Assembly: GCA_038277395.1 (NCBI GenBank) | Contig: CM076197.1 | Location: forward strand, 85,449,050 to 85,513,049 | Direction: 5' to 3' | DNA length: 64,000 bases | Source: Dryocosmus kuriphilus | Taxonomy: Eukaryota > Arthropoda > Insecta > Hymenoptera > Cynipidae | Part shown: positions 12,901-21,943 of the stretch, in pieces | Layout: each line of letters opens with the position of its first letter | Numbering within the stretch: position 1 is the stretch's first letter | Notes under the pieces: model-generated | Database searches by the model: none | Seen by the model: only the letters and a program-made list of their open reading frames with translations | What the model was told of the DNA's origin: nothing | Position numbers and translations under genes: made by a program

Positions 12901-14601
12901 TTGTATCAGAATTAAATAATTAATAATACTGGAGAAATAACCAACTTCAGAGCAATTACAAATTTTTTACTGAATAATGTTTTTTAATCAAAGTCGAATT
13001 TTTGGTAGTCAACCATCTGAGTTATCATTTTTGTATCGATCACAAATTTTGGATTATTCTTCAATTTTTTAGTAGTTTCTATCCTGAATTGAAGCACTTT
13101 CGGTGCAAGTTTACGACAGAGTAAGCCGACCCCTTTTCCAGCTGGGACGGACCCCTGTCGTAAACTCTAACCGCAATTTCATTTGAAAATGAACTTGTTT
13201 ATTGATTATTCAACTCCAAAGAACATGTTTGTAAACATAGAACAAAACGATTTTAGTACTTAACACAAACCGAAGTAATTGAGAAATCATCAAATTTTCT
13301 CGTAACTTTAGAACAACATTATTCTGAATACAATTTATCAATTTATATTTCTAGATAAGTGTCCAGATTCAAACATAATCATTATTATCTTCAAGCTAAA
13401 ACTAAAAATCTCTTGTCTTTTGTTTCTTTAATGCAGACTAGCTATTTCTTATTGATTAATATACTTTGTAAACACGTGTCAAATAAAATTCACAATTAAC
13501 AATATTTGAATAATCTTTGTCACCACAAATTTGATCACAATTATTTGCAAAAGCAGTTATTTTGGTTAGACTTTACGACAGCAGTTCACCTGCAAAGGGG
13601 ATGAGTGTGAATTGATGTTTGAATATAGAAAAATAGTAAAGATCAGAAAATGTAAGTTAAATATAAGATTTTTACAAAGGTACATTTGACAGATCAAAAT
13701 AAAAACCCTAGTCATTATTTTAAACATTTTCCGCGATAAACAGTTTTCAAACCACTTCATTTAAGAATTATGATACTTTTTTAAAAAAGTTCCTTATTAT
13801 TTTGCCAAAACGAGGGGCCAAAACATGGTGAACGGCTGTCGTAAAGCTACACCTATATTTTATGACAATCAATATTTTGTAAATACTAAGCCAAAAGATT
13901 ATCCATAATTAATCAAATTAAAAATTAGAAGCAAGTAAATATGAATAAAACAAGAAATATCAGAATTCTTTTATCACCAATTGGTCCTCGTAATGTCTAA
14001 ACTCCAAAAAGAATATAACATTATTTTCATATAGTACCAGTAATCTCCACAGACCCAAGTTTTGTAACTATCAGTAATTGGAGTAATCGCCAAAATTTGC
14101 AATATATTCAGAACCTTTACAAAACTGATCAATTGAATTTCTAGATATATGAACGACAATTCTCTCCTGATTGATACTCCAAACCGAAACTATTTAATTT
14201 TCAAAATAAAACTAAAAATCTCTCGTCTTTTATCTCTTGAATTCAGAATATATCATATTTTCTTGATTAATAATACTTCATCCCTCACATTAGTCTTCTC
14301 TTAATTAAAACTCCCGGCTACTTAACAACTACTATCTAAAATCTGTCTCTCAATCATCAGCTTGCATCTCTTCAGTTCCTAATCCAACTCTTAAATCTCG
14401 TTTGCCTTATTCCTTTTCAAACGGTCAACGTCCAGAAAATCAATTCAAAATTCAAAAGAACTTGTCATATTGCTAAAGAGTAAGATATTGCTGAATTTTA
14501 ACAGCAGGTGGTAGCGCGAAATGCCAACGATTCCAAGGCGTAATATAAACACACCTTTTGTTGAAGGGCCGAACCCTAACGGCCACCTTCACCGAAGCCA
14601 T
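562..14601 (-). CDS. Klp98A: Kinesin-3 motor, KIF16B/Klp98A orthologue (ten exons)
   Basis: Kinesin-3 microtubule motor; relatives in this subfamily carry early endosomes toward microtubule plus ends. Joining ten minus-strand exons with GT-AG boundaries and matching phases gives 735 residues. Visible in order: N-terminal MASVKVAVRVRPF, P-loop GQTGSGKT (about 101-108), switch I NDVSSRSH (about 215-222), switch II DLAGSE (251-256), neck with LREEIEKLK, FHA domain (about 455-560, with LLGRNNMFR), a Q/E/R-rich coiled coil (about 595-680), then a hydrophobic tail. Exon content follows Klp98A/KIF16B, including GVGVVLDSEMPHL and LLSTGVTLYHLKEG. Family members are usually over 1,200 residues and end in a PX phosphoinositide-binding domain; none is in the window, so either this is a short isoform or more exons lie to the left. 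The orthology call rests on remembered family sequences; exon boundaries were derived by eye. Confidence 0.93.
703..708 (-). promoter_or_regulatory. Alternative splice donor inside last kinesin exon
   Basis: ACTCAA|GTAAGT is a consensus donor exactly between the coiled coil (ending MTQ) and the hydrophobic tail, in phase 0. Using it would shorten the exon to 709-906 and join it to exons beyond the left edge, where the family's long tail and PX domain would be expected. Skipping it gives the short membrane-tailed form. Confidence 0.55.
907..2266. repeat. Intron 9: degenerate AT-rich short-word repeat
   Basis: The intron consists largely of variants of words such as TTTTAAATTGAA and AATTTCAAATTG strung together on both strands. 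No open frame or RNA gene seen. The same texture recurs at 10.3-11.0, 15.2-15.5, 44.6-44.9, 47.9-48.4, 56.3-56.7 and 59.7-61.0 kb. Confidence 0.6.
2267..2680 (-). CDS. Klp98A: Kinesin exon 9 (FHA domain)
   Basis: 414 nt, 138 codons. Holds the rest of the FHA domain (QGCIILLGRNNMFRYNDPAE) and a serine-rich linker, then the start of a coiled coil (FEELEQQKAALIKEKEDF). Acceptor TTTGTAG. The donor AAG|GTTTTG is weak; if the intron is retained, the frame stops 27 nt later. Confidence 0.88.
2762..3046 (-). CDS. Klp98A: Kinesin exon 8 (neck to FHA start)
   Basis: 285 nt, 95 codons, phase 0. Contains LLTEEWAEKWRETQQILQEQ, then GVGVVLDSEMPHLVGIDDDL, the lead-in to the FHA domain. Acceptor TTTTTCAG, donor CAG|GTATAA. 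Confidence 0.93.
3160..3559 (-). CDS. Klp98A: Kinesin exon 7
   Basis: 400 nt. Completes DLAGSERA and carries LKEGAHINKSLVTLG, PYRDSVLTWLLKDSLGGNS, LSTLRYANRAKNIINKP and the neck helix VKLIRELREEIEKLKSL. Donor ATG|GTGAGT. The serine-rich insert between the last two helices is shorter than in Drosophila. Confidence 0.95.
3799..3971 (-). CDS. Klp98A: Kinesin exon 6 (switch I and II)
   Basis: 173 nt ending in phase 2. Carries switch I (NMNDVSSRSHAIF) and the start of switch II (HLVDLAG), whose serine codon is split by the following intron. Acceptor ATTTCAG, donor GGCAG|GTAATT. Confidence 0.94.
3972..4319. other. Kinesin intron 5
   Basis: AT-rich intron; nothing recognised inside. Confidence 0.8.
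4320..4565 (-). CDS. Klp98A: Kinesin exon 5
   Basis: 246 nt, 82 codons, phase 0. Encodes GLIPRICKTLFARM, YRTEVSFLEIHNERVKDLL and LRVREHPKKGPYV, the classic kinesin-3 motor core. Acceptor TTTTGCAG, donor CAG|GTACTC. Confidence 0.94.
4726..4842 (-). CDS. Klp98A: Kinesin exon 4 (P-loop)
   Basis: 117 nt, 39 codons, phase 0. Holds FEGYNACVFAYGQTGSGKTF: the nucleotide-binding P-loop of the kinesin motor is intact, so the ATPase is expected to be functional. Acceptor GTTTTAG, donor CCG|GTAGGC. Confidence 0.95.
4843..5326. other. Kinesin intron 3
   Basis: AT-rich intron; nothing recognised inside. Confidence 0.8.
5327..5437 (-). CDS. Klp98A: Kinesin exon 3
   Basis: 111 nt, 37 codons, phase 0 on both sides, acceptor TTGCAG and donor GAG|GTGTTT. 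Encodes the motor segment with DFTFDHSYWSYDD and ASQEE, which precedes the P-loop exon. Confidence 0.92.
5438..6370. other. Kinesin intron 2, part upstream of the transposon
   Basis: AT-rich non-coding DNA; no repeat family or exon recognised. Exons 2 and 3 join directly in frame, so no missing exon is expected here. Confidence 0.7.
6371..7624 (+). mobile_element. Helentron-like non-autonomous element, copy A
   Basis: Begins TTTACATTCTCATCAGAGAA and ends with GATGAGAATGT, then the hairpin GCCCGCGAAGCGGGC and AGATTTTTT. The 11-bp ACATTCTCATC at the start is the inverse of the GATGAGAATGT near the end. Inside are a GTCT/GTC microsatellite (about 6487-6521), four diverged repeats of period 153-156 bp (anchors near 6692, 6848, 7001 and 7156) and several GC-rich GAGCGCGAAGCGCGAG hairpins. 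Short subterminal inverted repeats, a 3' hairpin and a microsatellite core are hallmarks of Helentron-derived HINE/DINE-1 elements; that class is inferred. It lies in kinesin intron 2. No transposase is encoded. Confidence 0.75.
7625..10082. other. Kinesin intron 2, part beyond the transposon
   Basis: AT-rich, no convincing exon or repeat family recognised. Confidence 0.65.
10083..10152 (-). CDS. Klp98A: Kinesin exon 2
   Basis: 70 nt between a TTTTTCAG acceptor and AAAG|GTAATT donor. Completes Arg16 and adds 23 residues (IVQMDGKRTRI), matching the first beta strands of the motor in Klp98A. Intron 1 on its upstream side is about 4.4 kb and intron 2 downstream about 4.6 kb. Confidence 0.9.
10153..13108. 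other. Kinesin intron 1, first part
   Basis: AT-rich non-coding DNA, with degenerate short-word repeat at about 10300-11000. The one longer open frame (11112-11354, plus) has no recognisable family pattern and is treated as chance. Confidence 0.65.
13109..13166. repeat. Short inverted repeat with GTTTACGACAG arms
   Basis: GTTTACGACAG and CTGTCGTAAAC face each other across about 36 bp. The same arm word forms the ends of the element at 13571-13846, so this may be a deleted relative. Confidence 0.5.
13571..13846. mobile_element. MITE with CTTTACGACAG inverted ends
   Basis: The left end CTTTACGACAGCAGTTCACC is matched, inverted, by the right end with one mismatch over 20 bp. Size about 275 bp, no coding capacity. 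No clear target duplication was found, so superfamily is undetermined. It lies in kinesin intron 1. Confidence 0.6.
14555..14601 (-). CDS. Klp98A: Kinesin exon 1 (start codon)
   Basis: Encodes residues 1-15 and two bases of codon 16. The ATG at 14601-14599 has a favourable context (ACCATGG) and begins exactly where the family begins (MASVKVAVRVRP). The donor is AAAAG|GTGTGT. Upstream in-frame codons stay open but no upstream ATG in this frame was seen. Confidence 0.92.
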
Positions 14602-14900
14602 GGTTGTTCCGTGTGCCTCGCTGCTTAGAACAGGTTCAGCACGACTCGCTCTTTTGTTACGCGAATTTTGAACAAACACTCATTTTCTTAACACATTTTG
14701 AATAACACGTCTTCGTAGGACCTAAATGTCCTCTCATTTCGCACTTCACGACGAACATCTTCCCTAATTCACTCTACTCGCGAGTCGCGACTGCTCGCGA
14801 CAACCACTGAGGCACTGACAACAACGACAGTCGACAGCTCGCGAACAGGAGGATCACTGCAGACATGCAGAGTGCAGAGTTGTGCAGAGTAAAGATGGTG
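14602..14900 (-). promoter_or_regulatory. 5' UTR and promoter region of the kinesin gene
   Basis: CpG-containing sequence (several CGCGA and TCGCGA words) richer in GC than its surroundings, immediately upstream of the start codon. No TATA box stood out. A nine-codon upstream ORF (ATG at 14683, stop at 14657) lies within it. The transcription start cannot be placed by eye. Confidence 0.4.
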
Positions 14901-15733
14901 ACGATTACTCAATCACTGTTGATCTCTCATCACTGGGACACTGTATCCTGTGAACGAGTGTGCGAGTGAGCCAGAGTTGGCCAGAGTGAGCGCAGTGACG
15001 CAGTGACCAGGATGGGACATGGGTTGTTACGGTTGTGACGCGTCACTCGAGGTTTTACGCGTATAATACGTGTTATACGTAATGTACGTATAAAATTGTA
15101 TAAGAGCATTATACGTATCAAATACATATGGTGGGCATGATTCACCACATAAGACAATATAAGAATTTCTCTTTTTTTAGTTGATAATTCAACCAGTTAT
15201 GGTTAAAAACAATTTCTTTTGTTTCAAATCAACGCTGTAACGTTTTTGTTTGAGAATTCATCTTGTTTAGTTGAAAATTCAATTATTTTCTTAAAAATTG
15301 GTCTTTTTTTAGCTAAAAATGAAAGCTTTCGTTAAAAATGAATTTTTTTGTTGAAAATTTAACATTTTTCTATTAAAAATTCTAATATTTTGGTAGAAAT
15401 TTCAAGTATTACATTTTTGATTGAAAAGTTGGAACTTACATTACTTCTTGGAAAATTGAACTATTATATTGAAATTATTATATTAGAAATGATAAGAAAT
15501 GAAAAATAGTCAAGTAATGGTTTAATATTCATCACTGTTCTAAGGGTAATGGGAAATATTCAGAATACCGAACTTAAAATTACCGCTAAAATAGTTACGT
15601 GACAAAATGTAAAATACATATGCAGAAAACTCAGAACGTATTATACGTAGTAATATACATGCAGAAAACCATGTAATATAACATCATGTATTTATACGTA
15701 CTCATCCCTGACAGCGATAACAAAAAAATGACC
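14901..15733. other. Intergenic upstream of the kinesin gene
   Basis: Contains repeated TATACGTATAA-like words around 15060-15125 and 15600-15710 and a degenerate AT-rich tract at 15180-15500. No gene seen. Confidence 0.5.
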
Positions 15734-15745
15734 TGCGCATGCGCA
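15734..15745. promoter_or_regulatory. NRF-1-type palindrome TGCGCATGCGCA
   Basis: Perfect match to the NRF-1 (Drosophila Ewg) consensus in a locally GC-rich patch, about 1.1 kb upstream of the kinesin start codon. It could mark a promoter of an unseen gene or transcript; function is inferred from the motif alone. Confidence 0.35.
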
Positions 15746-15784
15746 GCAGATAACCAATTCTCGTTCTGAAGGCGCTTATTCTAA

Positions 15785-16225
15785 GGGGGTCATGATTCGC
15801 GGTGGGAACTGTGAAGTGTAATCAAGTGGGAGGGGGACGCCGACTTCAAGAATCAAGTTGAATGCAGAGGGTGGCCTGTCAGTCTGGCACATGGCGTTTG
15901 TTAGACATTTAAATTTTGACAAAAGTCGTGCGATAAGTACACGGGAATATTGTAATTTAACTAACCGCTTTGTATTTTTTGTTTCAGATAAGCTAGTCAT
16001 GAGTAGCATGGTTCACCGCATGACTACCTTTTTTTTTGAGGTCCTCTGAAAAATCGACTATAACTCGCTTGTTTTTCAATATTTTTTAGTGAAAAAATTA
16101 CTGTAACTACTTGAGACATATGCTATACGAACTGTATAATATAGGTATACAATAAATAAAACTTATCTTCAAAAGAAAATCACAAAGAAAGCGTTTTTTT
16201 TTGCTTTCTAAGTATACGTACCCCC
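15785..16225. mobile_element. Possible TTAA-type element
   Basis: The left edge reads CTAAGGGGGT and the right edge, inverted, TTAAGGGGGT, with an intact TTAA at 16226-16229. The inverted match soon fades, so this is only a candidate for a degenerate TTAA-target element. No coding pattern is recognised in it. Confidence 0.3.
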
Positions 16226-16229
16226 TTAA

Positions 16230-16780
16230 AAGAGTATTCACAAATCTAGGTGACATCAAGAATTAAGGAACATTTTTCAACAATAATTAAGATACCAAGA
16301 ATCTGCTAATAGGATATGATGAGTTGAGGATATGATGATACTGATGATAATGATATTGATGATGAGCGTTGGACGTTGGTAGATACCAAGAAGAATTAGT
16401 ATGCAACACAATAAAAATATTTTTAAAAAATCAATACAGGACATCATCTAGATTCAGGATGACAATGGCATACAAAATGTCTTAATATGTACTACCAACT
16501 ACCAAGAAACATGGTTACCATCCAGAATTTAAGACTATGATATTATCAAAAATTAGTCACAATCCAAATATAGAATGCCATACATAAACCACTGATTACC
16601 ATTAGAAATTAAAAGCGCTTTCACAATTCTAGGTGACATCAAGAATTAAGGAACAATCTTCAACAATGAAGATGCCAAGAATCTGTTGAGGATATAATGA
16701 TATTGATGATGAGTGTTGGACGTTGACAGATACTAGTAAGAATTAGGATACAACACAGAATAAGGATATCATCAAGATTC
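16230..16780. repeat. Degenerate ATCAAGAATT repeat field, left part
   Basis: Loose repetition of words such as ACATCAAGAATTAGG, GATACCAAGAAT and GATATTGATGATGA. A segment at about 16437-16550 recurs at 17957-18060, on the other side of the element inserted between them. Confidence 0.6.
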
Positions 16781-17955
16781 AAAAAATCTGCCCGCTTCGC
16801 GGGCACATTCTTCGCTTCGCGCTCGATAAATTATTCACCTCGCGCTACGCGCTCGGTGTTTATGGATCCTATAAACCTTTACATTAAAAATTCCAAAAGG
16901 AACTATTTTACTTAAGGCTCTATCGCCCTTATGGAATACATTCTCATCATGACACTCGCGCTTCGCGCTCGATAATTACATTTTTTTAAAACACATTGTA
17001 GATTGGTAAAGTTTTTTAGTGATTTTCCAAATTTTCACAATAGAGGATTTCGATTCTTAAAAGTAAAACGATGAGTCTTATAAATAAATTTTGTAGCTCT
17101 TTCCAAGGTGAACAATTCTGCTTGTTAATATTTTCTCATATCTTTCACAGTTTTCCTGAAAAGTGGTTTTCTTTATATTTCATAACATATTTCACGAATA
17201 ACTCAAAAACTACGCGTCTGCTCAAAAAAATGATAGAGAGCAAATTTGTAGATCCTTTTAAGGCGAACAACTTTGTTTATTATCATTTTTCCGTATCTTG
17301 CATAGTTTGGCGGGAAATTTGAAAATTTTTATTTTTAATAACGTTTTATCGATTAAAACAAAAACCGTGCATTTTAACAAAAAATGGTTAAAACAAAATT
17401 TATAGATATTTTTTAATTGAACAACTTTGTTCTTTACCATTTTTTTGTATCTTGAATATTTTGGCGGGAAACCAGAGTTTTTTAATTTTAATAGCGTTTT
17501 CTTGATTAAAACAAAAACTGTTCATTTTATCAAAAAACGGTTAAGACAAAATTTGTAGGTATTTTTGAGATGAACAATTTTACTTTCTTACATTTTTTGT
17601 GTATCTCTCATAGTTTAGCCGGAAAATGGATTTTTTGATTTTGTGAAAACCGTTTTTGGTGGATAAAACCATAACCGTTGGTCAAAAACCGCTGGTTAAT
17701 GAACTCGTCCTTTCTTTTTTTACCCCTTAAAGAAGTGTACCAAAGCGCACTCCATTCCGATTAGTCCTTCGAAAGTTATCGCGACCACAGACGACGACGA
17801 CGACGACGACGACAACGACGACAACAGACAGACAGACACGGTCGTAAAAACCGTTTTTTCTGACTCAGGGGGTCTCAAAACGTGGAGATTTCATGAAATT
17901 CTCGAAAGTTAAATTTTACATAAATCTAATACCTTCTCTGATGAGAATGTAAAAA
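16781..17955 (-). mobile_element. Helentron-like non-autonomous element, copy B
   Basis: Same family as the copy at 6371, inverted: starts with the GCCCGCTTCGCGGGC hairpin and ends ATGAGAATGTAAAAA. Has the internal 150-bp repeats and a longer GAC/GAC microsatellite (about 17789-17823). The hairpin-proximal block is shortened: the CGCGCGATGAG segment of copy A is missing. Inserted within the degenerate ATCAAGAATT repeat field. Confidence 0.75.
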
Positions 17956-18828
17956 TAGGACATCATCTAGATTTAGAATGAGAATGATATACAAAATGTC
18001 CAATATCTACTACTAACAATCATGGCTTTCATCTAGAATTTAGAACTAAGATATTACATAGAATTTGAGACACATCAAGAATTAGAATATCATCAAGAAT
18101 AATTGTTTACTATCCAATTTTAGGATACCATTCAAAACAATTGTTATTGGCTACATTGTGAGAGTTAAAAGAAAATTCACAATTCGGGGTGACATCAATT
18201 AAAAAACAATATTCAACAATTATAATACCAAGAGACATCATACAATATTCGGATGCTATCGTAACTTAAGATACCAACCAGAATTATAATAAAGCTTCTT
18301 GTCAAGAATTAAGATCCACTCAAAAATTTAAAATGCTATCAAGATTTAAAGAACAACCATAAGGAATATAAATACTGTTAAGAATGAAATACCATCAAAA
18401 ATTGTTCGCCATTTATAAGGACCAAGAATCAAGATACCATTTAGAATGTATGTCATCAACAACAAATGGGATAACTCAAATATATTATAAATTAAAATAC
18501 GATCCAGAATTTATAAAGACTTAGTGCCATCTAGAATTATTGGTACACTATCCTGATTTTGGAAATTAGAATTCCATCAAGAATTAGGATGACAAAAAAT
18601 GAGGATATTCTCCATAAGTTAACATATTATCAAGAACAAAATGTTATCTATAATTTTTAAAACCATCAAAAATCAAGGCACCATCAAGAAAGTATAATGC
18701 CACTGCAAATTATGATAATACTATCCAGAATTTCTGCTACCATGAAGTTGTTTATCTAAAAGCAATTCAGAATCCAGTTTCCGATATTAAAAATTCATTA
18801 TTTAAAATTACAAATAACAAGGTACCAG
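17956..18828. repeat. Degenerate ATCAAGAATT repeat field, right part
   Basis: Continues the field at 16230-16780, with dozens of variants of CATCAAGAATTAGGATACCA. No frame is open over any length. Ends at the SINE target duplication. Confidence 0.6.
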
Positions 18829-18844
18829 TGTTCAATTTTACTAT

Positions 18845-19173
18845 TATTATTGTATATTAGTTTATACTCCGTTTTCTTTTACGGGTTTTGAGAGTCTTCC
18901 AGAACAATTACAAACTTTGACAACTTCCTAAGCCACAAAATCGACCAGTGACCCCCAAAAGCAATTTGCCCCTCGACATGAAGCATCTCTTTCCCTGAAA
19001 GATCACTTATAAGCCTCTTTATGAGGGGACCCTACAGTTTAACGTGGGTTCCGAACCACGAGAGCCTCGGTTAGAAGTACATAGAAAATTTCATGGGTAC
19101 CGGCTCAGGAATAGAACCCCGGACCTCTTGCTTGGAAGGCCGGCGCGCTACCACCTGAGCCACCGACGCTCTT
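18845..19173 (-). mobile_element. tRNA-derived SINE, longer copy
   Basis: Reading the minus strand, the head has a Pol III A box TGGCTCAGGTGG (19151-19162) and B box GGTTCTATTCC (19108-19118), followed by a tRNA-unrelated body ending GGAGTATAAACTAATATAC. It is flanked by a perfect 16-bp target duplication TGTTCAATTTTACTAT (18829-18844 and 19174-19189), proof of insertion by target-primed retrotransposition. A second, internally shorter copy lies at 56075. Confidence 0.9.
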
Positions 19174-19239
19174 TGTTCAATTTTACTATACGAAGGAAAT
19201 TTAGTTGAATCTGAATCTTAAAATTGATTCTTTGGATTA

Positions 19240-19390
19240 ATTACATAGGCCGATAAAAATTAACTTTTTTTTGTACCCAAAGATGGACTAGGTGACCCGG
19301 AAGGATTTTTATATCCTTAAAACGAATTCGTTGTCCAAATTTTTTCTATATTACGTCAGGATTTCGAGATATCCTAAGCCATTATCAGAA
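19240..19390 (+). repeat. Direct repeat unit shared with 21530-21670
   Basis: AGGCCGATAAAAATTAA, then TGTACCCAAAG, GGACTAGGTGACC and CAGGATTTCGA correspond in order to the sequence at 21530-21670. Probably two copies of the same mobile-element end, the left one cut by foldback insertions. Confidence 0.55.
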
Positions 19391-19394
19391 ATAT

Positions 19395-21350
19395 TTTTAA
19401 TAACACGAAAACGTTTCAGAAACGTTTTTTGCAAAACCATAAAACGTTCTGAAATTAAAGTTAAAAAAGCGTTTTAAAAAACGTTTTTAAAACGTGAGAT
19501 ATGTCCGCAGATTTTTCTGTACTTGAGATCTTATTCAATCAGATTTGCAATAATCTATATATCCACCATATTATGATCTGTGTACATTAGGGTGGCTCAA
19601 AAATGCATTGGAAAATTTTTTTGATGATAGAGCCCCACGCACCCAACTATTTTGTGAGGTTCCCGAAAAAAAAATTCCCTTTTTTTTTTTTTTTTTTTTT
19701 TTGATTTTTAGTGCTGCCTCAAGGGCTCCGAAAAATACATGAGATTTTACATGGGAAAACGATGTTTTTTAAAAAAATGAGGTACTTTCTGGGTTTATAG
19801 TTAGCTTTCGGGACATTACCAGAATTTTTTTTTGGGAGTTTTCAAGGAATAATTTCTGATAAACAACTTTAAATTTTCACCCCCCCCCCCCCCCCCAGCA
19901 GAGCCCCAAAAATGCCCCGAAAAACTGAAGTGGAGAATTTTGCCCAAAATTGGCATAAACGAGCTTTGTTTTTCCATTTTCGTACTATAACTTGTTGTTA
20001 CTCGGTAAGACAAATATTTTTGATCATTTGTCAACTAATTTTTAATTTTTTAAACAATTTATATTAGTTTAAATAATTTTTTTTTTCGTGACAGCACATC
20101 ACGAGGTCATTTTTTGCCTTTAACCAGACACTAAGACATTTCCAAGGATACTTATTTATGTTTCAAGTAGTTTTAAATTGTTTAAACAATTTATTATTAT
20201 TAATTTTTAACTTTTTCCAAAAAACAGGTAGAGAACTCTAGTTTTTTTTTAATTTGCTCAACCTTGTCGTCAAAAATTAAATATACATGAAAATCAGATG
20301 TTATGCTACTATTTTTTCAACAAATTTTTATTTGTTTTAACAATTTGATATTATTTACCTTTAACTTTCTCAAAAAAACAGACAGAGATCTCTAGTTTCT
20401 TTAAATTTGCTCAACCTTGTCGTTAGAAATTAAATATTTACAAAAATATGATGTTATACTGCCATTATTACAACAAATTTGTATTTACAAAAAATGACCT
20501 CGTGATGTGCTGTCACGAAAAGAAGATTTATTTAAACAAATATAAATTGTTCAAACATTTAAAAATTAGTTGACAAATGATAAAAAATATTTGTCTTATC
20601 GAGTAACAACAAGTTATAGTGCGAAAATGGAAAAACAAAGCTCGTTTGTGCCAATTTTGGGCAAAATTCTCCATTTCAGTTTTTCGGGGCATTTTTGGGG
20701 CTCTGCTGGAGGGGGCAGGGGGGGGGGCGGTGACAATTTAAAGTTGTTTATCAGAAATTATTCCTTGAAAACTGCCCAAAAAGTTCTGATCATGTCCCGA
20801 AAGCTAACTATAAACCCAGAAATTTGTACCTCATGTTTCTAAAAATCATCGTTTTCCCATGTAAAATCCCATGTATTTTTCGGGGCCTTTGAGGCAGCAC
20901 TAAAAATCAAAAAAAAAAAAAAAGGGAATTTTTTTTTTTCGGGAACCTCACAAAATATGGGGATGCGTCCCCAAAAAAAAAGTCATTTTGAGTCACCCTA
21001 GTGTACATATGTGCAAAGTAGTGTATATATTCTTGCATTCTGTAATTTAAAAATCAAATTTTGTGTCAATAATGACTAATTATAAATTTGTATCAAAATA
21101 AATAAAGGAAATTAAAGGAAAAATTTTAAAAATCATTGATTTGAAATTTTTGTTATTCACCGAACGTTTGCAGAAAGATTGACAAATGTTAATAATCTGT
21201 TCTGGAAACGTTTTATAAACGTTTATGAAAAATTTTTATTCTGAATTTATAGATGATAAAAAACGTTTTCAAAACGTTTTTTTCACTTCAATTTCAGAAC
21301 GTTTTATGGTTTTCCAAAAAACGTTTCTGCAACGTTTTTAAAACGTTTTA
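19395..21350. repeat. Outer foldback with AACGTTTT-rich arms
   Basis: Left arm 19400-19500 (AAACGTTTCAGAAACGTTTT and CATAAAACGTTCTGAAATT) is found inverted at 21250-21345. The TAGGGTGG foldback at 19588-21000 sits in the loop, giving one foldback inside another. Confidence 0.55.
19588..21000. mobile_element. Long foldback element with TAGGGTGG ends, copy 1
   Basis: Starts TAGGGTGGCTCAAAA and ends TTTTGAGTCACCCTA, compatible with a TA target duplication. The arms (about 19590-20130 and 20480-21000) are inverted copies: for example GACAGCACATCACGAGGTCA (about 20091) recurs inverted near 20494. The centre holds two direct repeats of about 150 bp with AATTTGCTCAACCTTGTCGT. Poly-C and poly-G tracts sit at matching places in the arms. 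No transposase seen. Confidence 0.75.
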
Positions 21351-21582
21351 TGCTGCTCGGGAATATAACACGAGCAGCGAACTTTTTCTTAAAACCGCTT
21401 AGCCATCGTTTAGTACTCCTTTTTACCTTTGAGTTTCATTTTGGATCATCTCGAACCGATTATTTTAAACCGAGAATGGCACAATAAAATTTTCAGTTTT
21501 ACAGTGAAAAGCGAATAAAGCAGGTGAAGAATTGCACAGGCCGACAAAAATTACATTTGATTGTACCCAAAGACCGGACTAG

Positions 21583-21943
21583 GTGACCTCGAAGGATTTT
21601 GATGTCCTAAAAACGAATACGTTGGCCAAATTCTTCCCATCCGTCGGGATTTCGAAGTATCGTAATATAAATGTACAAAAAGAAAAAGTCGATGACTCTA
21701 GAAATACTGAAAAAACAGAATTATGCTCAACCTCAACTGTGGAAGTAAGTATATGCCAACTAGACCGATAGCAATAAAAACCCTTGATGAATCAGTGCAA
21801 GTTCAACAAATAAATGACAATGAAATATTTGAAGACAGAATTGTCAGATTGGGGTTTTTGGCCTATTTTTCGAAGCTCTAAAACTATAGAGTATTTATTG
21901 AAGATTAGCCCAAGACAAATAAATATCAATAAGTACCCGGAAG
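21583..21943 (+). pseudogene. Degenerate 5' part of the hAT-like transposon
   Basis: An open frame at 21583-21771 precedes the transposase remnant. No family motif is recognised in it, and several stops separate it from the zinc-finger part. Assigned to the transposon by position and orientation only. Confidence 0.35.

Noticed and set aside
17071..17322. 83-codon frame repeated at 6987-7238, 17071-17322 and in part at 28493-28693
   Set aside because: It is the product of the 150-bp internal repeats of one transposon family, with an asparagine/lysine/phenylalanine-rich composition expected from AT-rich DNA and no domain.
19816..20842. Two similar open frames (19816-20034 minus and 20570-20842 plus)
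   Set aside because: They are the two inverted arms of the TAGGGTGG foldback, so the similarity reflects the palindrome and not a gene pair.
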